Shown here: one piece after another, positions 8,089 through 17,862 of the stretch | How positions within the stretch are numbered: position 1 is the stretch's first letter | Layout: each line of letters starts with the position of its first letter | Source of the DNA: Bacillus fonticola | Lineage (GTDB): Bacteria; Bacillota; Bacilli; Bacillales; JC228 | NCBI RefSeq assembly: GCF_012955605.1 | Contig: NZ_CP052135.1 | Location: 1,209,501-1,273,500 of the forward strand | Length of the DNA stretch: 64,000 nt | Direction: 5' to 3' | Notes under the pieces: model-generated | Databases searched by the model: none | Told to the model about the DNA's origin: nothing | What the model saw: only the letters and a program-made list of their open reading frames with translations | Position numbers and translations under genes: made by a program

Positions 8089-8481
8089 TTATGCCAGTGG
8101 GGGTAGGAGATGCTGTAAGCGGAAGATACCGATGAGATATTGATAGTAAAGCGCGAGCTCAGCGAACTGATCAGATCCCTTCACTTCGAGTTCAACGAGA
8201 GAGAGACCATAAGAGGACGCTACATCCTGGAACATGGAGTATCGTTTCGTTGGTTGTCCGTTTATTGTAGAGTGAATGCCTTCTCTACAAAGATAGATTG
8301 GCTGAAAATCTCCAGGTGACGTTGGCTTCAAAATAAGGACAAACGAGGCGACCGGTTTGTCCTGTTTTATAGAATGGAGGACAATAAACTTGTGAACTCT
8401 CCCCGGCATATTACGAGCGAGAGAAAACAGTTCGTACACATCTGCGTACCCTTCTCCAAGTTCGATACATCGTTGCATCAT
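8089..8481 (-). CDS. Small DUF7147-type protein
   Basis: A 130-residue cytoplasmic protein. Segments IELGEGYADVYELFSLAR, PGDFQPIYLCREGI and YYQYLIGIFRL recur, as I remember, in a small Bacillaceae family often placed beside ylbG. It is sometimes annotated 'methylthioribose kinase', now DUF7147. It is much too short to be a kinase, so that label should not be trusted. Start is one of two adjacent ATG codons, with AAAGGAAG upstream on the minus strand. Function unknown. Confidence 0.6.
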   Translation of the reverse strand: MMQRCIELGEGYADVYELFSLARNMPGRVHKFIVLHSIKQDKPVASFVLILKPTSPGDFQPIYLCREGIHSTINGQPTKRYSMFQDVASSYGLSLVELEVKGSDQFAELALYYQYLIGIFRLQHLLPPLA

Positions 8482-8690
8482 GCGTATTTCTTCCTTTCAG
8501 TGTGATCTGGGACAGACCTGTGTGAACACCTTCATTTTGTGAACCGCAAGTCCTATTAAGTTTGGGCAATCCCGTTATCTTTTCAAATAAACCATCAGTT
8601 AAAAATGTTTGATGATAGTTGAACTTTACCAAATCTTTTTCTTCCTGTGAAGATTTTATCTTAACATTCCCTGGACAAGGAGCTAGTCTG

Positions 8691-10055
8691 TTGAAAACCT
8701 TCTTCGTTTTTCTAATCACTTTGTTGACGTTTTTTACTTTGCTTGGATGGCAATGGTTCCAATCAACCTCAACTTCTTCTCAGTCCTCCAAAAAAGAGGC
8801 AACCTTTCGTGTCACGACAGATATTGTTGTACGTAACGATACACTCAACATTACACAGACTTACCCTTCACTTGTCAACGTGTCGCCTCCCCCATCAACC
8901 AAAGACGTGCGTTGTTTTTTAGGAGATGAAGAAGTGGCTTGTGTAGCTGATGATAGGAAAGCTGGGGTGGATGAGGGGCTAGCTTTCCAATATCGTTACA
9001 GTGTACCTTTTAATGGCATCGTGAAAGAAGGAATGTTTCCTCTATGGCAAGAAACGCTTCCAGATACATACTCTGAAACGATAACGATTGAAGAATCATC
9101 TACCAGCCCTTCCAGTTGGTTTGTAAACGGAAGGCAAATAGGTGGGAATGTCCTTGAAGTGATTGCCTACTATGAGGAGACGCTGTCTGTGCCAGCGTAT
9201 ACGTTAACCCGCTTACCTGTTGACACATTTAAGAAGCTGGCAACAGATGATGATCAACTCAGTGTGTGGCAGGATGTTCAACTTGGCGAGCAACCCTTGT
9301 TGGCAAGGATCAGCCCACTCAATGTTGATGTTCCTATCCACTTAATCTATACAAATTTGCCTGAGTCTCGTTCTTTTGTCAATACAGTGCTAGTTGGGCA
9401 GGATACGACCGAAGACGGGCTAAAAACACTTGTACTAGAAGCGACTGTAAAAGGGAAGATGACACAACCTGTTGATGGACGAGTAGTAGACTGGGTAGTC
9501 GCCCTTATGATCGGAGATATTGATAATGAGCCCGTTTTGCAATCTGTACAAAAGTCTCTTGACGAGACACAGTGGGAGAAGTGGAAGCAGTCTGTAGAGA
9601 AAGCCCCTTTATTAAATAGGAGATTGCTAGATGAATTCCTGTCTGCAGTGTACGGAATGGATACCTCATACTTTACAGCGCAAACTTCCGAAAAACAGAT
9701 TCCTCTGTTTTGGTATGACAAGCGACCTGTACAATTTAACGAGGAATTCCAGAATGATGTGGACATTATATGGATTGAGGACAATCCCTACACACCGTTT
9801 ATGCGCATGTTTACTGCGCTTGGATACGAAGTGGAACGCTTTTCAGAAGAACAAATGATCCTCGCGCGTCGCGGAGAAGACACGTTCCGGTTCTACGAAA
9901 ATCAAAATAGCTTTCTCTATAATGACGCACGATACGGACTGCTAGAAAACCCACTGCTACGTATCAAGGACGAACTCTGGATTGGCACAGGCTGGATAGA
10001 AGAAATCACACCCTACCGTTGGCAAGAAACGAACGAATCCATCACTCTGGAATGA
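8691..10055 (+). CDS. Membrane-anchored extracytoplasmic protein of unknown function
   Basis: A 454-residue protein with an N-terminal hydrophobic helix (about residues 4-22, FFVFLITLLTFFTLLGW) and then a long soluble part rich in Thr, Ser and acidic residues. It is probably anchored in the membrane and faces outside. I recognise no catalytic motif. The region with SSWFVNGRQIGGNVLEVIAYYEETLSVPAYTL looks like repeated strand-turn units, and the C-terminal part holds a second compact region (about residues 345-445). I chose the TTG at 8691 because ACAAGGAGC precedes it; the longer ATG frame from 8619 has none. It lies between ylbG and csfG/rsmD, where B. subtilis has no such gene. Confidence 0.65.
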   Translation: MKTFFVFLITLLTFFTLLGWQWFQSTSTSSQSSKKEATFRVTTDIVVRNDTLNITQTYPSLVNVSPPPSTKDVRCFLGDEEVACVADDRKAGVDEGLAFQYRYSVPFNGIVKEGMFPLWQETLPDTYSETITIEESSTSPSSWFVNGRQIGGNVLEVIAYYEETLSVPAYTLTRLPVDTFKKLATDDDQLSVWQDVQLGEQPLLARISPLNVDVPIHLIYTNLPESRSFVNTVLVGQDTTEDGLKTLVLEATVKGKMTQPVDGRVVDWVVALMIGDIDNEPVLQSVQKSLDETQWEKWKQSVEKAPLLNRRLLDEFLSAVYGMDTSYFTAQTSEKQIPLFWYDKRPVQFNEEFQNDVDIIWIEDNPYTPFMRMFTALGYEVERFSEEQMILARRGEDTFRFYENQNSFLYNDARYGLLENPLLRIKDELWIGTGWIEEITPYRWQETNESITLE

Positions 10056-10184
10056 CCCTCGGCTTGCCCCATTCGAAACAGTGGTACGCCCAGAATTTTG
10101 TCGAACGGTATGTCAGTGCCAATAGTTTTCCTGGATTTTATTTCGACAAAAAACGACATATATCGGGTGGTACCAGTTCCCGTA

Positions 10185-10345
10185 ATAAAAAAACCCTGTA
10201 GCTCATTAAGAGTTACAGGGTCCTTCTTCTCCTCTTGATTTAAGAAGAGGATAGAAGGCAAAGGGAGAGGAGAAACCGGAGGAAGAACTTATGGGGAAAC
10301 GTAAGTCTTCTCCGCGGTTGGCAACAACATCTCGTAATGATGTTG
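10185..10345 (-). ncRNA. csfG: Probable CsfG sporulation small RNA
   Basis: On the minus strand, a candidate forespore promoter is followed by three hairpins and a perfect terminator (ACCCTGTA / TACAGGGT then seven T). The hairpins are ACAACATC / GATGTTGT, GAAGACTTA / TAAGTTCTTC and CCTTCT-CCTCTT / AAGAGGAGAAGAAGG. There is no coding frame. As I recall, B. subtilis csfG, a small RNA made only in the forespore, lies between ylbG and ylbH (rsmD); this RNA is in the same interval. The identity rests on position, promoter type and terminator, not on a sequence alignment. Confidence 0.65.
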
Positions 10346-10352
10346 TCTGTAT

Positions 10353-10381
10353 CAGTATGACCAAAGTTTCTAACCCTATAC
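10353..10381 (-). promoter_or_regulatory. Candidate forespore (sigma-G/sigma-F) promoter for csfG
   Basis: Minus-strand GTATA (10377-10381), 17 bases, then CATACTG (10353-10359). The sigma-G consensus is close to GNATR, 17-18 bases, CATNNTA; only the last base differs. Confidence 0.6.
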
Positions 10382-10528
10382 ATAAATTCTCCAATGATTT
10401 CCCTTTTTTCCATAAGGAAATCATGAGAGATGCTTTAGCTCTCTGTAGTGGTGGAAAAATAAAGTACACATTTTCCTCACTGTCGTTTTATGGTAGCATG
10501 TGAGAGAAAAGGTGAGGTGCTGTCTACA

Positions 10529-11577
<1,049 letters not shown>

Positions 11578-11622
11578 AAAAAAGCTTACGGAGGGGAATG
11601 TCCCTTTTGTAAGCTTTTTTGC
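11578..11622 (+). terminator. Terminator of rsmD-coaD
   Basis: Stem AAAAAAGCTTAC / GTAAGCTTTTTT with an inner GGGG / CCCTTT pairing and T-run. Confidence 0.92.
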
Positions 11623-11735
11623 TGCGTGTCGATAGAAGCCTTCGAACATCGGGTAACCGACTTTGAACGCGGTATGAACCCGCAACTATGAACAGAAAAA
11701 CCCTTGAACCAACTCTAAAGTAATGCTCATTTCCC

Positions 11736-12956
11736 TTATAATCTTAACACCTTCCGTCTTGCGTATATGACGACATAGCAAAGAAGTCCAAAAATGGTCA
11801 CGAGTGGTCCATACATTTGTAACCAATTCAACATAGTATCCCAAAACCCGAGGGACGGTTGTGCATAAACAGGCAAAGCGTTCGATGGCGCACCGCTAGA
11901 CAAAAATCGCTCGTACACTGGGGTCCACAAGAAAAATACGACGGCAGCAGCAAAACATCCGTGTGCGATGCGGGCCAGGAAAAACGGTTTGAAGCGAATG
12001 TCGGTATCTGCAAGGATACTTGCTACTTGAGCTTGCACGCTAAATCCTGAGAAAGCGAGGATAAAGCTAACGAGAACGGTCTGTTGCATCAAAGTTGCAT
12101 CCTTTACCTGACTAGTTAATTGACTACCAAGTGTAATTTCAAACAACCCTGATATATACGGAATGCTCAATTCTACAGGAAACTGTATGATCGTCAAAAT
12201 ATACTGGACGAGTTGGCCGAGCATAGCCGTAATGCCTAAAAGAAAAAGTAATTTGTTTAGCACAGAAAAAATGATGATAAACCCACCGATCATCAGCAAC
12301 GTTTGGATGGAGGAAAGTACCGCATCTCCTAACAACTTACCGATCGGTCGATTGTCTTGTATTCGTGTTCTGTGCAAAGCACGTAACGCCGCTAGGATGG
12401 AAAATGAATTTCTGTCATCCTTTTGTCGTCTCCACTCGTCACGCCCGTGAAATCTCATCAAAAAACCAACAAGAATGTTTCCGACGTAATGACCAATAGC
12501 CAGCATAATACCGAGCTGTGGATTATGAAAAAAACCAACAGAGACGGCACCGAAAATAAATAATGGGTTGGAGGAATTTGTGAATGAGACGAGGCGTTCT
12601 GCTTCAATTTGTGTAAGCTGCTCGTTTTGGCGGAGTCTAGCTGTAAGCTTGGCGCCCGCCGGATAGCCGCTTGCCATCCCCATTGCCCATACGAAGCCTC
12701 CGACACCAGGCACGCGAAAGATTGGCCGCATAAGTGGCTCAAGCAAAACACCAATAAAACGGACAACTCCAAAGCCGATAAGCATTTCTGAAATAATAAA
12801 AAACGGCAACAAGGAAGGAAAGACTATCTCCCACCACATATTCAGACCACGAATAGACGCATCAAACGCCTCTTGGGGAAACGAGATGAGCGATGCCGTC
12901 ATGACGGTGACCGAAAGTGCAAGTATAAGTGTTTTAATTGTTGACGGTGATACCAA
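11736..12956 (-). CDS. ylbJ: Sporulation integral membrane protein YlbJ
   Basis: A 406-residue polytopic protein of the YlbJ family, close in length to B. subtilis YlbJ, which is made in the mother cell under sigma-E and affects spore heat resistance. Typical segments are WWEIVFPSLLPFFIISE and VGGFVWAMGMASGYPAGAKLTARLR, which resemble nucleoside-transporter-like gate regions. I start it at TTG 12956, preceded by GAGGGGG; the longer frame to 13028 has no ribosome site. It is divergent from ylbK. Confidence 0.92.
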   Translation of the reverse strand: MVSPSTIKTLILALSVTVMTASLISFPQEAFDASIRGLNMWWEIVFPSLLPFFIISEMLIGFGVVRFIGVLLEPLMRPIFRVPGVGGFVWAMGMASGYPAGAKLTARLRQNEQLTQIEAERLVSFTNSSNPLFIFGAVSVGFFHNPQLGIMLAIGHYVGNILVGFLMRFHGRDEWRRQKDDRNSFSILAALRALHRTRIQDNRPIGKLLGDAVLSSIQTLLMIGGFIIIFSVLNKLLFLLGITAMLGQLVQYILTIIQFPVELSIPYISGLFEITLGSQLTSQVKDATLMQQTVLVSFILAFSGFSVQAQVASILADTDIRFKPFFLARIAHGCFAAAVVFFLWTPVYERFLSSGAPSNALPVYAQPSLGFWDTMLNWLQMYGPLVTIFGLLCYVVIYARRKVLRL

Positions 12957-13074
12957 GAAGTTTTCCCCCTCTATCAGTCGCTTGCGCGTAATGCTTGTCT
13001 CATAGTAACCAATATACTCATAGAACAAAGAATTAGACCATAAGAATGAGTGAGGCGAGAGGAGGGGAAACCGT

Positions 13075-13866
13075 ATGCAAGAGCCAAAAATTGCGTTAGC
13101 CCTTGGATCAGGGGGAGCGAGGGGATTTGCTCATCTAGGGGTGCTTCGTGTGTTAACGGAAGAAGGAATTCCGATTCACTTTTTGGCTGGGAGTAGCATG
13201 GGGGCCCTCGTGGCATGCTTTTATGGAGCAGGACACGAAATACATCGTTTATATACATTGGCGAAATCATTTGAACGAAGATATTATTTGGACTTTACGC
13301 TGCCACGGATGGGACTCTTATCAGGAGAGAGAGTAAAGGAATTCATTCGTTTATTTACACATAACAAGCAGTTAGAAGAGTTGCATATACCTGTGTCTGT
13401 CGTTGCTGTCGATTTACGTTCGGGTGAAAGAGTGGTGCTACGAACAGGCTCTGTTGCCGATAGCGTACGAGCCAGCATTTCTATTCCAGGTATTTTTGTC
13501 CCCGAAGAGATGGACGGGCGTTTATTAGTTGATGGCGGTGTATTGGATCGGGTCCCAACAGAAGTCGCCCGTGACATGGGAGCCGATGTAGTGATCGCAG
13601 TGGACGTAGCCTCTAATGAACATAAAGCGGAGATTCACTCTATTTATGATGTAATTATGCGGAGCATTGATTTGTTGCAAACAGAAGTCGTTCGTGTAAA
13701 AAAACAACATGCAGAGGTATGGATTGAGCCAAAAGTAAATGAATACAGTGCACGTGCGTTTACAAATATATCTGAAATCATTACGATAGGAGAAGAGGCA
13801 GCAAGAAAAGCATTACCGACGATCCGGAACGCAATTGGACAATGGAAGGAGTTTCATCATGAGTAG
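13075..13866 (+). CDS. ylbK: Patatin-like phospholipase YlbK
   Basis: A 263-residue patatin/RssA-type protein. The glycine-rich oxyanion loop (GSGGARGFAHLG), the nucleophile elbow GSSMG and the catalytic aspartate in LLVDGGV are all visible, so a serine-aspartate lipid acyl hydrolase is expected. The physiological substrate is unknown. ATG start with GAGGGGA upstream. It overlaps ylbL by eight bases, indicating translational coupling, and this pair is conserved in B. subtilis. Confidence 0.92.
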   Translation: MQEPKIALALGSGGARGFAHLGVLRVLTEEGIPIHFLAGSSMGALVACFYGAGHEIHRLYTLAKSFERRYYLDFTLPRMGLLSGERVKEFIRLFTHNKQLEELHIPVSVVAVDLRSGERVVLRTGSVADSVRASISIPGIFVPEEMDGRLLVDGGVLDRVPTEVARDMGADVVIAVDVASNEHKAEIHSIYDVIMRSIDLLQTEVVRVKKQHAEVWIEPKVNEYSARAFTNISEIITIGEEAARKALPTIRNAIGQWKEFHHE

Positions 13867-14884
13867 ATCCCGTTTGATACAGACTTTAGCCATCATGACG
13901 ATACTGGCTATCGCAATTTCCTTTATTCCCCTCCCATACTACATATCGACACCCGGTAAAGCGACCGTACTCGCTCCTATGGTGGAAGTGGAAGGGACTC
14001 AGGACAACCAAGAGGGAAGCTTTATGTTAACTACCGTACGGATGGGACCGGCTAATCCGTTTAATTATTTGTTTGCTCAGTTCCAAAACTACACAAACAT
14101 CTACCCTGAAGAGCAAATTCGTCGCGACGACCAAACTGATGAAGAATACGAGTTCTATCAATTAAACTTAATGGAAGGTTCACAAGAGGCAGCTATTCAA
14201 GTCGCTTATGAGAATGCCGGAAAGCCGTTCGAAGTGGAGTACAACGGCATTTATGTAGTGTCTGTTGTGGAAGGTATGGGTGCTGAAGGTGTTTTAGAAG
14301 TAGCCGATCGGATTGTGAAAATAGATGGGAATAGTTTTGCCTCCTCACAGGAATTTATCGATTACGTAGAGGGGATGCAAGCGGGAGATACGATCGAAGT
14401 TGAGTTCCAACGAGATGGAAAAACAGTGACGGATACTTTGGAATTACAAACTTTTGAAAATAATCCAGGAAAAGTAGGCCTAGGCATTAGTTTAGTAGAT
14501 GATAAAGAAATTGACCCAGACCCAGACGTTACCATCCTTTCAGAAGACATTGGAGGTCCTTCCGCAGGTCTCATGTTTAGTTTACAAATTTATGACATGT
14601 TAACAGAAGGTGATCTGACGAAAGGCTATGCGATTGCAGGCACAGGGGAGATCGCTGTGAATGGAAAAGTTGGCCCTATCGGAGGAATCGGACAAAAAAT
14701 TGTCGCTGCCGATAATGCAAAGGCTGAAATTTTTCTAGCCCCTAACGAAGAAGGTGCCGCTGATTCTAATTACTCAGTAGCTGTAGAAACGGCAAAAGAT
14801 ATTGGAACGGACATGAAAGTTGTACCAGTGGATACGTTTGAAGATGCGCTAGAGTTTTTACAGTCTTTGGAGGAGCGTTCTTAA
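13859..14884 (+). CDS. ylbL: PDZ and Lon-like serine protease YlbL
   Basis: A 341-residue membrane-anchored protease: an N-terminal transmembrane helix (about residues 6-26), a PDZ domain (about 110-190, YNGIYVVSVVEGMGAEGVL) and a C-terminal Lon-type S16 domain. The nucleophile is in EDIGGPSAGLMFSL and the partner lysine in NGKVGPIGGIGQK. B. subtilis YlbL, together with CtpA, is reported to degrade the division inhibitor YneA after DNA damage; the streptococcal relative is SepM. The ATG at 13859 has AAGGAG upstream. A terminator follows. Confidence 0.92.
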   Translation: MSRSRLIQTLAIMTILAIAISFIPLPYYISTPGKATVLAPMVEVEGTQDNQEGSFMLTTVRMGPANPFNYLFAQFQNYTNIYPEEQIRRDDQTDEEYEFYQLNLMEGSQEAAIQVAYENAGKPFEVEYNGIYVVSVVEGMGAEGVLEVADRIVKIDGNSFASSQEFIDYVEGMQAGDTIEVEFQRDGKTVTDTLELQTFENNPGKVGLGISLVDDKEIDPDPDVTILSEDIGGPSAGLMFSLQIYDMLTEGDLTKGYAIAGTGEIAVNGKVGPIGGIGQKIVAADNAKAEIFLAPNEEGAADSNYSVAVETAKDIGTDMKVVPVDTFEDALEFLQSLEERS

Positions 14885-14888
14885 ACAA

Positions 14889-14928
14889 ATAAAAACGCGT
14901 TCGTCTTGGTGACGGGCGCGTTTTTGTT
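14889..14928 (+). terminator. Terminator of ylbKL
   Basis: AAAAACGCG...GTC / GAC...CGCGTTTTT stem with T-run. Confidence 0.88.
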
Positions 14929-15014
14929 TGTGACACGCGTGCCTGCACTAACAGGATGTTAGTGCTTGTAAACATTACGCCATGGATGGCGCATTTTTTG
15001 GCAGACGTTCGTAT

Positions 15015-16247
15015 TTATTTAGTGCCTGGCTCGCCCGTAAGCCGAATAGGCACACGTTTGAACTCATCTTGGTAATCTGGTTTGCGCAAAGCTTGTGGGT
15101 GAAATAACAGCGCACTTTCGTATACACGCTGGGCACGTATATCGAGCTGTACAAGCGGTTCATCGTCGCGGCGAACGTTAGCAAGCAAAGGTAGAGGCAA
15201 CTCCTTTTTTTTGTTTTGAATATAGCGTTGTCCGGTTTCTGTCATGCCTAGTAGACGAAGTGCTCGGGGCTCTGTCACCTCGCGCATCTCCCCTTTAGAC
15301 GTTTGCGTAAGAATATGCGTACACATGCGCTGTAATCTCGTCCAAGTGTAGCGTTTCGTTTTCACTGTTTTCATAAATTGTGCAAAGGTGTTAGCCTCTT
15401 TAGCTGCTTCCTGTAGGCGAACTTCAACGCCTTCTTCCACTTCATAAATCCCGCGCAGCTTTTCAGTTGTTTGCGCGAGGAGCTGGTAGCGTAAAGCAGG
15501 CCAGAACACTTCCCAATTACAAAAAAATCCATCTTTCTCCAAGCGGTGGGATAAGCTGTCGTATGTCGTCGCAGGAACGTACGCTTCTATAGCCTGCAGC
15601 CCTTCCGTTTGGGAAGCGCGACGAATGGCAGTTGCACTTGCGATCTTTTCACTTTTGAACGTTTCCTCATGATAACCAGCAACTTGTCGCTTAATCGTAT
15701 GTAAGTGAATGTGTGGGTGATGATGGAGTGCACGCTCAACGTAATGATAGCCGAGGATATTATTCGGTTTCTCAAGAAGATACTCCTCCTCCTCTGCTAG
15801 CAATTCTTTTTGCGCCACAGAGGCAGCGTGTGGATAGCTCCACCCGTGTTTCATCCCTTGTTGAACGAGCTGGTCAAACGCTTGCTGATGTTCTTGTCTT
15901 TGTGATACCGCTTTCAAGAAGGGTTCAATCGATCCTTCTTCACTTCCGAAACATAAAGAATTCACACCCATTGCCGAAAGAATATCCACAGCTCCTCCAG
16001 CGAAAATCTCTGCCTTTTGGGTGGCAAAAGCATATGGTAGCTCCATGACAATATCGACACCTTGATGGAGTGCTTGCTTTGTGCGATCCCATTTATTCAC
16101 AATAGCTGGTTCCCCTCGTTGTAAAAAGGGTCCACTCATAACAGCAATGACGACATCTTCTCCGGTTACTTGCTTGGACTGTGCGACATGATAGGCATGT
16201 CCGTAATGAAATGGGTTGTACTCGACGACTAAGCCGACAGCTCGCAT
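15015..16247 (-). CDS. tmcAL: tRNA(Met) cytidine acetate ligase TmcAL (YlbM)
   Basis: A 410-residue protein of the YlbM family. TmcAL uses ATP and acetate to make N4-acetylcytidine at the wobble position of elongator tRNA-Met. The N-terminal nucleotidyltransferase motif VEYNPFHYGHAYHV (HxGH) and FCNWEVFWPALRYQLL near residue 240 are typical. ATG start with AGGGGGAA upstream on the minus strand. It is divergent from ylbN, with about 190 bases between them, as in B. subtilis. Confidence 0.93.
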   Translation of the reverse strand: MRAVGLVVEYNPFHYGHAYHVAQSKQVTGEDVVIAVMSGPFLQRGEPAIVNKWDRTKQALHQGVDIVMELPYAFATQKAEIFAGGAVDILSAMGVNSLCFGSEEGSIEPFLKAVSQRQEHQQAFDQLVQQGMKHGWSYPHAASVAQKELLAEEEEYLLEKPNNILGYHYVERALHHHPHIHLHTIKRQVAGYHEETFKSEKIASATAIRRASQTEGLQAIEAYVPATTYDSLSHRLEKDGFFCNWEVFWPALRYQLLAQTTEKLRGIYEVEEGVEVRLQEAAKEANTFAQFMKTVKTKRYTWTRLQRMCTHILTQTSKGEMREVTEPRALRLLGMTETGQRYIQNKKKELPLPLLANVRRDDEPLVQLDIRAQRVYESALLFHPQALRKPDYQDEFKRVPIRLTGEPGTK

Positions 16248-16438
16248 TTGTATTCCCCCTAACTGCTTCTTTAATGTAAGTTTGTGAACGTTGCATCGCC
16301 TAGTAGTAGTAGGTTATTATACTGTAAAGAAGAAACATTGACAAATAAAATCCGCCTCGATATAATTGATTTTGTTGCCTTAAAGGAACCATGTGCAACT
16401 TTCTATCGAGACGAGCCACTTCCAGAGGTGATGAACAC

Positions 16439-16972
16439 ATGAAATGGTCGATTTCACAACTACAAAAGCTTCGAGAAGTAACGCTTGATGAAACTTATGA
16501 TTTTTCGTACTTAGCAAAAGACCATGCCGACTTACTAGACGTAAAACCCGTTCACGTTTCAGGACGTGGTGTCGTGCATGCTTCTCGAATTACGTTTCAG
16601 TTGCACGTAGAAGGGGTGTTGCAAAGCCCTTGTGCCAGAACATTGCAGCCTGTCAATGTCCCTTTTTCTGTGGACACGATCGAAACATTTCTTTTGCACG
16701 GAGATCGAGAGGAAGAAGAGGAGATAGAACACGTTCATTTTTTAGATAATGACGTAGTCGACCTCGAACCTATTCTTTCCGAACTCATTCTAGTTGAGGT
16801 ACCGCTGCAAGTGTTCAGTGATGAAGCGACGAGCGGTCCACTTCCTTCCGGTGAAGGATGGGAAGTACAAACAGAAGACGAAGCAAAAAAAATAGAAGAA
16901 GAATCCGAAAAAAAGGTTGACCCACGATTGAGTGATCTGGCAAAATTCTTTACGGACAAAGAAAATAACTAG
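16439..16972 (+). CDS. ylbN: DUF177 (YceD-like) protein YlbN
   Basis: A 177-residue acidic protein of the DUF177/YceD family, which sits next to rpmF in most bacteria. The conserved segments are VHVSGRGVV..., the CARTLQPVNVPF stretch and the DPRLSDLAKFF end. Function is unknown; co-expression with L32 suggests a ribosome or lipid-synthesis link. The ATG at 16439 follows GAGGTGAT; an upstream in-frame start at 16391 has no ribosome site. rpmF starts about 100 bases later. Confidence 0.9.
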   Translation: MKWSISQLQKLREVTLDETYDFSYLAKDHADLLDVKPVHVSGRGVVHASRITFQLHVEGVLQSPCARTLQPVNVPFSVDTIETFLLHGDREEEEEIEHVHFLDNDVVDLEPILSELILVEVPLQVFSDEATSGPLPSGEGWEVQTEDEAKKIEEESEKKVDPRLSDLAKFFTDKENN

Positions 16973-17073
16973 TTTTTCAGTACCGTAAAAGCATTACTCA
17001 GGATGATTAAAAACGTTTGTCAGTCTACGAACGTTTGTAAAAATTCTGCAATCTTTGTAAGGAGGTGGGAAGG

Positions 17074-17247
17074 ATGGCAGTACCTTTCAGAAGAACGTCA
17101 AAAACAGCAAAGCGCAAACGTCGTACGCACTACAAGCTTCAAGTTCCAGGCATGGTGGAATGCCCGAACTGTGGAGAAATGAAGCTTGCTCACCGTGTAT
17201 GCAAAGCGTGTGGACAATACAAAGGTAAAGATGTAGTCAACGGCTAA
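17074..17247 (+). CDS. rpmF: 50S ribosomal protein L32
   Basis: A 57-residue basic protein with the L32 N-terminus [18 protein letters not shown] and a zinc ribbon of four cysteines (residues 30, 33, 43 and 46), so it is the zinc-binding (C+) form. The ATG at 17074 follows the strong site AAGGAGGTGG. A terminator lies just downstream, then the first 20-bp repeat array. Confidence 0.97.
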   Translation: MAVPFRRTSKTAKRKRRTHYKLQVPGMVECPNCGEMKLAHRVCKACGQYKGKDVVNG

Positions 17248-17259
17248 CATCTCCTATCG

Positions 17260-17302
17260 GAAGCTGGCAAGGAGTCTAAAACTCTTTGCCAGCTTTTTTG
17301 TT
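17260..17302 (+). terminator. Terminator of ylbN-rpmF
   Basis: AAGCTGGCAAGGAGT / ACTCTTTGCCAGCTT stem followed by a T-run. Confidence 0.94.
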
Positions 17303-17380
17303 TTTTACAAGAGTAGTGGGGACCGCGATTTGAGGACGGAAAATCCGTGCTCGTGGTCGGGAATCCGCCAGTCGGAGGCA

Positions 17381-17780
17381 GATATCCGCAGTCAGGGGCA
17401 GATATCCGCGATCAGAGGCAGATATCCGCGATCAGAGACGGATATCCGCGATTAGGAGAATATATCCGCGATCAGAGGCGGATATCCGCGATCAGGGGCG
17501 GATATCCGCGAACAGAGGCAGATATCCGCGAACAGAGGCAGATATCCGCGATCAGGAGCAGATATCCGCGAACAGAGGCGGATATCCGCGATCAGAGGAA
17601 TATATCCGCGGTCAGAGGAATATATCCGCGATCAGAGGCGGATATCCGCGATCAGGGGAATATATCCGCGATCAGAGGCGGATATCCGCGATCAGGAGAA
17701 TATATCCGCGGTCAGGAGCAGATATCCGCGATCAGGAGAATATATCCGCGATCAGGAGCAGATATCCGCGATCCAGAAAT
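17381..17780 (+). repeat. 20-bp tandem array, type A (about 20 units)
   Basis: Twenty units of GATATCCGCGATCAGAGGCG with period exactly 20. The GATATCCGCG core is almost constant (some units read GAATATATCCGCG at the junction) and the last part varies. Where a unit ends in GGCG the junction forms the perfect 12-base palindrome GCGGATATCCGC. It lies between the rpmF terminator and the enoyl-CoA hydratase-like gene. The flank before it (17,335-17,380) looks like further decayed units. Confidence 0.95.
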
Positions 17781-17862
17781 GTAAGCCGCGCATCACTACC
17801 ATTTACGTTTAATCCATATAAAGTCATAATAGTAGCAAAAACGAAATAAGGTGGGACCGAAA

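Noticed and set aside
17347..17784. A 145-residue frame with repeats of DIRDQRQISAIR type
   Set aside because: It is only translation of the 20-bp array. The 20-base period is not a multiple of three, so it gives a 20-residue repeat. There is no ribosome site and no likely protein family.
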